From NCBI GenBank assembly GCA_937967805.1, contig CALBTC010000192.1:1-5478 (forward strand): a stretch of 5,478 nucleotides of DNA. Direction: 5' to 3'. Positions 1 through 5,478 of the stretch are shown here, one piece after another. The DNA comes from an uncultured Anaerolineaceae bacterium. GTDB lineage: Bacteria > Chloroflexota > Anaerolineae > Promineifilales > Promineifilaceae. The notes below the pieces were generated by a model, which did not search any database, was not told the DNA's origin, and saw only the letters and a program-made list of their open reading frames with translations. The position numbers were made by a program, and so were the translations under genes. Each line of letters begins with the position of its first letter. The stretch's first letter is position 1.

Positions 1-55
1 TGCCTGGTCTGGTCGAAACTATCTGTTACGCCAGGTGAAATGGATAAAGTCGAGT

Positions 56-60
56 AGGAG
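56..60 (+). promoter_or_regulatory. Shine-Dalgarno of the sensor kinase gene
   Basis: AGGAG lies 8 bases before the ATG at 69, which is ideal spacing and supports that start. The remaining leader (1-55) shows no convincing -35/-10 pair. All three forward frames are open at the left edge and stop at 36-38, 55-57 and 74-76, so the tail of an upstream gene could lie here, but nothing identifies it. Confidence 0.8.
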
Positions 61-68
61 TTGGTGTC

Positions 69-3000
69 ATGGATAGCCAGGGTTTCAACACTTTTCTAAG
101 TAACACCATCATTGTTTTCCTAATTCAGATAATTATCTTTTCTCTGCCCCCGTTTTATATTGTTACTCTGCGCCGGAGACTGCGATCGGCCGCTTTTTAT
201 ACCTACGTGAGCATAGTCCTCGTTATTGGCGGCTTTTTAGGTTCTGTTTATTCGATTCCACTTTCAGACTCGCTCACTGTCTCCGGCGGTAATCTAACCT
301 ATGGCGCGCTCATGTATGCCACAATTTTGCTGGTTATCGTGGAGGGAAATATATTTGCCATTCGCAACGTGATTCGCCTGGTGATCACTGTAAATGTGCT
401 GAAATATATTCTTTACTCAATTTTTTCCTGGACGCTTAGCCTGGATGTAATTTTGAATCCGTTTGATGTGGCGCCTGAACTATTCTCCGTTTCTGCCAGG
501 TTTATGATAATCGGGGGTGCCTTAATTATCTTGGAATTGCTGATTCTTCTGTTCGCTTTTGAGCGGATTAAGATCAGGGTGAATAACTATTATGCTGTGT
601 CAGGGCTGTATATTTTCACTTTTATTGTCGTTCTGCTGCTAGATGGTGTTTTGTTCCCATTTCTTGCTTTTGGCTTTGATCCTGCCCTGATTGATATAGT
701 CGTTGGCGGTGCAGGTGGAAAGTTCATCATGGCAGTGGCCTACAGCCTGTCGATATTTGTCTTTTTAGTTACCTTTCGGAACCGAGTGTCTACCTACATT
801 GACACGCCCCTGGACTTTAGCAATTTACTAACTGCATCAAGAGAAAAATTGATTACGGAAGTTGAGCGCCAGCAGAAATCACTAGCAGGAGCGGAATTAT
901 TGCTGGCAGAAAGTCACAGCCGGCTGCAGGCGCTGTTTGACCATTCTCAGGACGCCATTTTGCTGGCAAACGACCAGGGCCGCTACATAGACGTTAATCC
1001 GGCAGCAAGTGCGCTGACCGGTTATTCCCGTGAGGAACTACTGCAGCTTTCCGTTTGGGATCTGACACCGGCAACGAACCAGGCCGAGGGCGAAGAGTTG
1101 TGGCGGCAGTTCTTGACTGCCGGTAAGGGCGAGGGGAATTACGCTATACAGGGAAAGGACGGCCGTCTCGTCGAAACTGAATTCCGCGCCGTAGCCAATA
1201 TCGTGCCCGGTCTGCACCTCTCTATCATTCGTGATGTGACCACGCAAAGACAGCAGCAGCTTGAGCTGCAAAAGACCAAAAAGCTATTGGAGAAGACCTT
1301 CAACAGTTTACAGGAAGCCGTGTTTGTCATCGATCCTCAGGAACGGACTATTGTTACCTGCAATCCGGCCGTCGAACAGGTGTTTGGCTATAAGCCGGAC
1401 GAATTGATTGGGCAAAAAAGTGACATACTATACCAATCACCGGCAGACTTTCGTCGCTTTGGCGAACTGAGCAGGCCTGCTCTGGACCAAAGCGGTGTCT
1501 TTCACACGGATTACAAAATGCAGCACAAAAACGGCGCGGCCATCATGACGGAAAATACCGTTACCGCCCTGGAAGACACCGGTGAATGGCGCAAAGGGGT
1601 CGTCAGTGTGGTGCGTGACGTTACTGAGCGCAAACAGGCGGAAGAGGCGCTGCGCGCCCGGGAGGCGGAGCTGATGGAAGCGCAGCGCATCGGCAAGATG
1701 GGTAGTTGGCAGCTTGATATCGTCCAGGGCAGATTGACCTGGTCTGAACAGATTTATGAGATATTTGGCATTAACAAAGAAACGTTTTCCGGTACCTTTG
1801 ACGCTTTTCTCGAATTTGTGCATCCAGAGGATCGCGAGCGATTGATGCAGGCGCAAATGCCCGCCGAGCAGGGAGATGCGCCGTTGGACATCGAGCATCG
1901 CATCATTCGCCCCGATGGAGAGATTCGCTACGTCCATGAACGGGCAGAGGCTATTTTTAATGGCGGTGACGCGCCGGTCAAGCTAATTGGTACCGTTCAG
2001 GATATTAGCGCGCGCAGTCGAGCCGAAGCTGCATTGCAAGAGACAAACGAAAGATTGCGGGCAATCATTGAATCGTCACCCGTGGGCATCATTGTGCTGA
2101 CGCTGGACGGTTTGGTCACGATGTGGAGTCCGGCGGCGGAACACATCTTTGGCTGGACGGCGGAAGAAGTGGTGGGACGGCCGTATCCCGGCGCAGTCCA
2201 ACCGGGGATGTCGTCTGAATTTAAGCAGAATCTTGCGCAGCTGGCCGCCGGCGAAGCGTTAGACGGGTTTGAAACGCAGCGGCAGCGAAAGGACGGCACG
2301 GTCGTTGACGTCATGCTGAACCTGGCGCCTGTTTTTGACAGGTCGGGTGAGGTGATTGCGGCGATGGGGCTGGTCAGCAACATCACGGCGCAAAAAGAGG
2401 CACTGCGCCAACTGCAAGCTTCTGAAGAGAAGTTCCGCCGCCTCTTCTATTTAATGCCGGCGGGGGTCTTCACCAAGGATATGGACGGCCGTTATACCAG
2501 CACCAATGATCGGACCCACATTTACACAGAGCAGTCCCCTCTTGGCCGCACCGACGCAGAAATACAGCCTCCGGAGATAGCAGCCCAAATCCGCAAAAAT
2601 GATTTACAGGTTTTGGCGCGTGAGGAGACGATGGTATTTGAAGAAGAGTTCCTCTCGCCGGGCGGGCCGCGCTGGCTGCTCTCCCACAAGACACCCTTGC
2701 GCGATGAACAGGGTCACATCATCGGCATTTTGGGCGCTACCCAGGACATCACCATCCGCAAGCAGGCTGAGCGGCAGTTGCAGGATTACACCCAGCGGCT
2801 GGAAGCGCTGCATGAGATTGATCGCGCCATTCTGGCCCAGAATTCGCCGGAAGAGATCGCCGAGGCGGCCGTGGACCATCTTTCTCGCCTCATCGATTGC
2901 CAGCACATCAGCGCCGGCTGGATCGATGAGGCAGGCGATTCGGCGACCGTGTTGGCGGCTTACGTGAAAGACGGCCCCACCAACATGCCGCCTGGTCAGT

Positions 3001-4535
3001 CGGTACCGATAAAAGGAAACCAGGCTGCTCTGGCCAAGCTGCGGCAGGGAGAAACGTATCTGTTCCCCGATCTGCCCCAATTTGCCCATCTGTCACCGGT
3101 CATTGGCCAACTGGTGCAGGAAGGGCTGCGCAGTTACATGACCGTTCCCCTGCTGGCCGGTGGGCAGCTGATCGGCACGCTCAGCCTCGGGTCGGAAAAG
3201 AAAAACGCCTTCGACAAGAGCCACGAGCGATTTGTGAAGGATGTTGCCAGCCAACTGGCGATCGCCCTACAGCAGGCCCAGTTGCTGGCGGCGGAGCAGG
3301 CGCAGCGGCTGCTGGCCGAGACGCTGCAGCAGACGGCCGTTACCCTGGGCGGTTCCTTGAGCTTGCCGGAAACGTTGGACGCTATCCTGAACCAGTTAGC
3401 GCTGGTTGTGGACTACGATCTGGCCCAGGTGCTGCTCATTGAGGGAGAGATGCTGACCGTGGGCGCGCGCCAGGGAGTGCTGGCCGACGGCACGGAGACG
3501 GAATTGACACGGCCGTATACTGAGATACAGCCGCTGCATCAGGCATTGCAGAGCGGCAAACCGATCGTGCTGTCTGACCGGGAAATTACCGAGAAACATC
3601 TGAGCCTGCCCGGGCTGACAGCCAAACTGATGGCCTGGGTAGGGGTGCCGCTTATCGCCCGAGACGTGGCTGTCGGTTTTCTCACCGTCGGCGCGGCGCG
3701 GGATGCCTACCATCACCGGGAGCGGCAGGCGATCATCGCCTTTGCCCAACACGCAGCGCTGGCCATCGAAAAAGCCACCATCCTCACCGATTTGCAAAAC
3801 AGCTTGCGCTCATTGCAAGAGGCACAGGCGCGTCTGCTGCAAGCCGCACGTCTTTCAGCCATCGGCGAAACGGCCGCCGGCGTGGCCCATCAAATCAACA
3901 ACCCGCTGATGACGGTGGTCATCGATTCCCACCTGCTGATGAAAAATTTACCCGCCGACCATCCGGCGCGAGAATCGGCCGTAGCCATCCACCAGGCGGC
4001 GCGGCGGGCGGCCCGCATTGTGCAGCGGCTGCTCGACTTTTCGCAAACGGAGCCGAGCCGTAAAACGGCCGTTGACGTAGGCGACTCTGTGCAAGAAGCA
4101 GTGACGCTCGTCGCGGCGCAGCTGCCTCCCGCTATCTCGTTGAGTCTGCACGCGACAGCTAATCTGCCGCCGGTGCAGGCCAGCCCCGACCATTTGCAGG
4201 ACGTCTGGCTTAATCTGCTGCTCAACGCCCGTGACGCCGTCTTGTCCGCGGACGGCGGCAATATTAGGGTCGACGTCACCTACAACGAAGCAGAGCAGCA
4301 GATAGAGGTTGCCGTTACCGACGACGGTGTTGGTATTTCCGCCGATGAACAATCTAAATTATTCATTCCTTTTTACACGACCAAAAGTCAGGGTACTGGC
4401 CTGGGGCTGGCTGTGTGTTATGATATTGTCAAGCATCACGCCGGCACCATTCATGTGCACAGTGCCGCAGGGGAAGGCGCCACTTTTACGGTTGTGTTGC
4501 CGCTGTCAGCAACATCCGCCAAATCGTCTGGTTAA
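69..4535 (+). CDS. Multi-domain membrane sensor histidine kinase (7TM - 5 PAS - 2 GAF - HisKA - HATPase_c)
   Basis: This is a sensor kinase of a two-component system; it autophosphorylates from ATP and passes the phosphate to a response regulator, very probably the one encoded next. Seven hydrophobic segments lie near residues 11-33, 45-63, 77-97, 100-120, 142-164, 177-201 and 215-236. Arg/Lys clusters at 35-39, 99-103, 166-170 and 237-239 fit an N-out, C-in topology. A coiled coil (about 255-290) leads to five PAS domains, roughly 283-395, 404-522, 533-650, 655-777 and 782-900, each ending in a D-[VI]-[TS] type motif (N-I-T in the fourth). Two GAF domains follow (about 910-1068 and 1080-1236). 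The HisKA domain (about 1258-1328) carries the H-box GVAHQINNPL with His1274. The ATPase domain (about 1370-1478) has an N-box with Asn1382 and Asn1386, DDGVG at 1418-1422, an F-box near 1432-1436 and GTGLGL at 1442-1447. The kinase core looks intact. It has no fused receiver. Gln1275 replaces the usual acidic residue. The first 270 codons are AT-rich compared with the rest. The ligands are unknown; the membrane module may be VUT/YhhQ-like. Confidence 0.96.
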   Translation: MDSQGFNTFLSNTIIVFLIQIIIFSLPPFYIVTLRRRLRSAAFYTYVSIVLVIGGFLGSVYSIPLSDSLTVSGGNLTYGALMYATILLVIVEGNIFAIRNVIRLVITVNVLKYILYSIFSWTLSLDVILNPFDVAPELFSVSARFMIIGGALIILELLILLFAFERIKIRVNNYYAVSGLYIFTFIVVLLLDGVLFPFLAFGFDPALIDIVVGGAGGKFIMAVAYSLSIFVFLVTFRNRVSTYIDTPLDFSNLLTASREKLITEVERQQKSLAGAELLLAESHSRLQALFDHSQDAILLANDQGRYIDVNPAASALTGYSREELLQLSVWDLTPATNQAEGEELWRQFLTAGKGEGNYAIQGKDGRLVETEFRAVANIVPGLHLSIIRDVTTQRQQQLELQKTKKLLEKTFNSLQEAVFVIDPQERTIVTCNPAVEQVFGYKPDELIGQKSDILYQSPADFRRFGELSRPALDQSGVFHTDYKMQHKNGAAIMTENTVTALEDTGEWRKGVVSVVRDVTERKQAEEALRAREAELMEAQRIGKMGSWQLDIVQGRLTWSEQIYEIFGINKETFSGTFDAFLEFVHPEDRERLMQAQMPAEQGDAPLDIEHRIIRPDGEIRYVHERAEAIFNGGDAPVKLIGTVQDISARSRAEAALQETNERLRAIIESSPVGIIVLTLDGLVTMWSPAAEHIFGWTAEEVVGRPYPGAVQPGMSSEFKQNLAQLAAGEALDGFETQRQRKDGTVVDVMLNLAPVFDRSGEVIAAMGLVSNITAQKEALRQLQASEEKFRRLFYLMPAGVFTKDMDGRYTSTNDRTHIYTEQSPLGRTDAEIQPPEIAAQIRKNDLQVLAREETMVFEEEFLSPGGPRWLLSHKTPLRDEQGHIIGILGATQDITIRKQAERQLQDYTQRLEALHEIDRAILAQNSPEEIAEAAVDHLSRLIDCQHISAGWIDEAGDSATVLAAYVKDGPTNMPPGQSVPIKGNQAALAKLRQGETYLFPDLPQFAHLSPVIGQLVQEGLRSYMTVPLLAGGQLIGTLSLGSEKKNAFDKSHERFVKDVASQLAIALQQAQLLAAEQAQRLLAETLQQTAVTLGGSLSLPETLDAILNQLALVVDYDLAQVLLIEGEMLTVGARQGVLADGTETELTRPYTEIQPLHQALQSGKPIVLSDREITEKHLSLPGLTAKLMAWVGVPLIARDVAVGFLTVGAARDAYHHRERQAIIAFAQHAALAIEKATILTDLQNSLRSLQEAQARLLQAARLSAIGETAAGVAHQINNPLMTVVIDSHLLMKNLPADHPARESAVAIHQAARRAARIVQRLLDFSQTEPSRKTAVDVGDSVQEAVTLVAAQLPPAISLSLHATANLPPVQASPDHLQDVWLNLLLNARDAVLSADGGNIRVDVTYNEAEQQIEVAVTDDGVGISADEQSKLFIPFYTTKSQGTGLGLAVCYDIVKHHAGTIHVHSAAGEGATFTVVLPLSATSAKSSG
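1159..4072. repeat. Dispersed palindromic octamer ACGGCCGT (six copies)
   Basis: Exact copies are at 1159-1166, 2177-2184, 2485-2492, 3333-3340, 3509-3516 and 4065-4072. Relative to the kinase reading frame they fall twice in each codon phase: they encode D-G-R (two), G/T-R-P (two) and T-A-V (two). The repetition is therefore at DNA level and is not a repeated peptide. One-base variants occur too, for example GCGGCCGT at 2865-2872. An independent-base estimate at about 55% GC gives roughly 0.1 copies expected in the window. The role is unknown; it recalls the highly iterated palindrome HIP1 of cyanobacteria, or a methylation or chromosome-organisation site. Confidence 0.75.
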
Positions 4536-4536
4536 A

Positions 4537-4541
4537 AAGGG
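4537..4541 (+). promoter_or_regulatory. Shine-Dalgarno of the response regulator gene
   Basis: AAGGG starts 2 bases after the kinase stop codon (4533-4535) and ends 8 bases before the ATG at 4550. With a gap of only 14 bases and no room for a promoter or terminator, the kinase and regulator are almost certainly cotranscribed. The site supports the ATG at 4550 as the regulator start. Confidence 0.75.
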
Positions 4542-4549
4542 TAACAAAG

Positions 4550-5251
4550 ATGGCCCACATACTTGTTGTCGATGATGAAAAACAGGCGCGAGGTTCGGTA
4601 CGCCGCATTTTAGAAGATGCCGGCCATACGGTGAGTGAAGCGGCCAATGGTAAAGACGCCCTGGCCTGGCTGAGCGACCACCGGCCCGACCTGGTGGTAC
4701 TCGATATCATCATGCCCGGGCTTTCAGGCGTGGAGGTGTGTCGCCGGCTGCGCGCCGATCCCTTTCAGGCGCGCCTGCCCATCATCTTCCTCACCGCCAA
4801 AAGCCGCGCCAATGACATTGCCGCCGGACTGGACGCCGGCGGCGACGACTACATCACCAAGCCCGTTGAAGTGATTGAGCTGCCGGCACGGGTGCGCGCC
4901 CTGCTGCGCCGAACGGGGGGCGGTGCCCTGGATGCCGACGCCGACTATTTAGAGACGGGCGATTTGCGTTTGTCCGTTACGGAATTCAAGGCGTGGGCGG
5001 GAGAACGTGAGATCGATTTAAGCGCCACCGAGCACCGCCTGCTGCATACCCTGATGCTGTACGCCGGCCAGCCTCTTTCTGTAGAACGTTTGCTTGAAGA
5101 TGTGTGGGGCTACCCGCCCGGCGTGGGCGATCCGGCGCTAGTCTATGCCCACATCAAAAATTTGCGCCAGAAGATCGAGCCGGATCCGGGCGGCAAGCCC
5201 CGCTATTTGCGCAATATTCGCGGCAGAGGATATCTCATTTCCGAATTCTGA
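4550..5251 (+). CDS. OmpR/PhoB-family response regulator (receiver + winged helix)
   Basis: This is a cytoplasmic transcription factor activated by phosphorylation, most likely by the kinase encoded just upstream. The receiver domain (about residues 3-118) has the full active site: acidic pair Asp8/Asp9, phospho-acceptor Asp52 in LDIIMPG, Thr82 and Lys104 in TKP. Tyr101 sits at the switch position. A linker with Gly, Ala and Asp (about 122-133) joins the C-terminal winged helix (about 135-232). The winged helix contains LSATEHRLL (157-165), the LLEDVWGY element (181-188), the recognition helix around 195-209 (ALVYAHIKNLRQKIE) and the wing motif RGRGY (224-228). The 233-residue length is normal for the family. 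The DPALVYAHIKNLRQKI-type helix resembles regulators I associate with Chloroflexota. No residue needed for phosphotransfer or DNA binding is visibly missing. The target genes cannot be read from the sequence. Confidence 0.97.
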   Translation: MAHILVVDDEKQARGSVRRILEDAGHTVSEAANGKDALAWLSDHRPDLVVLDIIMPGLSGVEVCRRLRADPFQARLPIIFLTAKSRANDIAAGLDAGGDDYITKPVEVIELPARVRALLRRTGGGALDADADYLETGDLRLSVTEFKAWAGEREIDLSATEHRLLHTLMLYAGQPLSVERLLEDVWGYPPGVGDPALVYAHIKNLRQKIEPDPGGKPRYLRNIRGRGYLISEF

Positions 5252-5311
5252 AGCGCCGCATTTTAACGTCACCCCCCAATTTTTCAGACAAATTCATACT
5301 GCGCCCGCTGT

Positions 5312-5334
5312 CTTGGTGATATTTTATTACCAAG
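5312..5334. promoter_or_regulatory. 23-bp dyad, candidate operator or RNA hairpin
   Basis: The left arm CTTGGTGATA (5312-5321) and right arm TATTACCAAG (5325-5334) are inverted copies with one mismatch, which would be a G-U pair in RNA, around a TTT centre. It lies 60 bases after the regulator stop and 113 bases before the candidate start of the next gene. No T-run follows on either strand, so it is a poor intrinsic terminator. The symmetry and AT-rich centre suit an operator for a dimeric helix-turn-helix protein better than an OmpR-type site, which is usually a direct repeat. It could still be an mRNA 3'-end stem-loop. Confidence 0.5.
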
Positions 5335-5421
5335 GGATGGTCCGAGTGTGGGAAGATGACCTTACCCCCATGATGCCATACTCGTTAAATGCTTCATGCG
5401 CCGCCTAGGCCGTCTTGAAAG

Positions 5422-5434
5422 ATTGCTGCGCAAT
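5422..5434 (+). promoter_or_regulatory. Small stem-loop abutting the Shine-Dalgarno of the next gene
   Basis: ATTGC (5422-5426) and GCAAT (5430-5434) are perfect inverted repeats around TGC. The right arm ends directly before AAGGGG (5435-5440), the likely ribosome binding site of the gene starting at 5448. It could influence translation or be a short protein-binding site, but a 5-bp stem can arise by chance. Confidence 0.25.
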
Positions 5435-5447
5435 AAGGGGAATCACT

Positions 5448-5478
5448 GTGCAAAAAAATATCATGCTTATCGGCACGG
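5448..5478 (+). CDS. Start of an unidentified gene, truncated by the window end
   Basis: A GTG at 5448 opens a frame that stays open to the window edge and reads MQKNIMLIGT. AAGGGG at 5435-5440 sits 7 bases upstream, which favours this GTG over the in-frame ATG at 5463. The basic start followed by a hydrophobic strand ending in Gly-Thr could begin a nucleotide-binding fold or a membrane segment; ten residues do not allow a call. It shares the strand of the two-component genes but is separated by 196 bases, so it is probably a separate transcription unit, possibly controlled from the dyad at 5312-5334. Confidence 0.45.
   Translation, partial: MQKNIMLIGT

Noticed and set aside
2..35. CCTGG (3-7) and CCAGG (31-35) inverted repeat in the leader
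   Set aside because: A five-base stem around a 23-base loop is expected by chance.
1..57. Possible C-terminal tail of an upstream gene (frame ending in TAG at 55-57; other frames also open)
   Set aside because: All three forward frames are open at the edge and none gives a recognisable peptide, so no choice can be supported.
3258..3265. GCGATCGC, the cyanobacterial HIP1 octamer
   Set aside because: It occurs only once in the window, so there is no sign of iteration; the iterated word here is ACGGCCGT.
2796..3777. GAF domains as bilin-binding photosensors
   Set aside because: The only Cys noticed (Cys944) is near the N-terminal side of GAF1 and not in the Cys-His context of phytochrome-type GAF domains. 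GAF2 has no Cys.
3890..4352. Long antisense ORFs opposite the kinase core (129 and 134 codons)
   Set aside because: They are opposite an intact conserved kinase domain in GC-rich sequence, have no supported start sites and show low-complexity Arg/Ser-rich or unrecognisable products.
5219..5259. GCGGC (5220-5224) and GCCGC (5255-5259) followed by ATTTT as a terminator of the two-component operon
   Set aside because: The arms are only 5 bases with a loop of about 30 bases lying partly in coding sequence, and the T-tract is short and broken.
5337..5408. 23-codon ORF (ATG 5337 to TAG 5406-5408) in the intergenic region
   Set aside because: It is the tail of a frame running through the regulator gene. 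The purine-rich AAGGG abuts the ATG with no spacing, and the peptide has no recognisable features.

Overview
The window holds one two-component signalling operon on the + strand and the edge of a further gene. A very large membrane sensor histidine kinase (69-4535, 1488 aa) is followed after 14 bases by an OmpR-type response regulator (4550-5251, 233 aa). A 196-base intergenic stretch (5252-5447) then leads into what looks like the start of another + strand gene (GTG at 5448, cut by the window end). I see no RNA genes, transposases, CRISPR arrays or phage genes.

The organism is a bacterium of moderate to high GC. The best guess is Chloroflexota (Anaerolineae or Caldilineae-like). This is inferred from the style of the regulator's DNA-binding domain, from the many-domain PAS/GAF kinase, and from frequent copies of the palindromic octamer ACGGCCGT. 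No single feature proves it.

Layout: 1-68 is a short leader with a good Shine-Dalgarno. 69-4535 encodes, in order, seven predicted membrane helices, a coiled coil, five PAS domains at nearly regular spacing, two GAF domains, a second coiled coil, the HisKA dimerisation/phospho-acceptor domain and the HATPase_c domain. 4550-5251 encodes a receiver domain plus a winged helix. 5252-5447 contains a strong 23-bp dyad and a small stem-loop abutting a Shine-Dalgarno.

Predicted working: the membrane module and the PAS/GAF stack sense a signal or signals, the kinase phosphorylates itself on His1274, the phosphate passes to Asp52 of the regulator, and the regulator alters transcription. The targets are unknown; the divergently composed intergenic region and the next gene are candidates only by position.

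Most unusual points: (1) the membrane module resembles the VUT/YhhQ transporter fold (tentative) and is much AT-richer than the rest of the gene; (2) ACGGCCGT occurs six times within the kinase gene, twice in each codon phase; (3) the phospho-acceptor motif has Gln instead of the usual Glu/Asp after the His; (4) a near-perfect 23-bp dyad lies between the regulator and the next gene.
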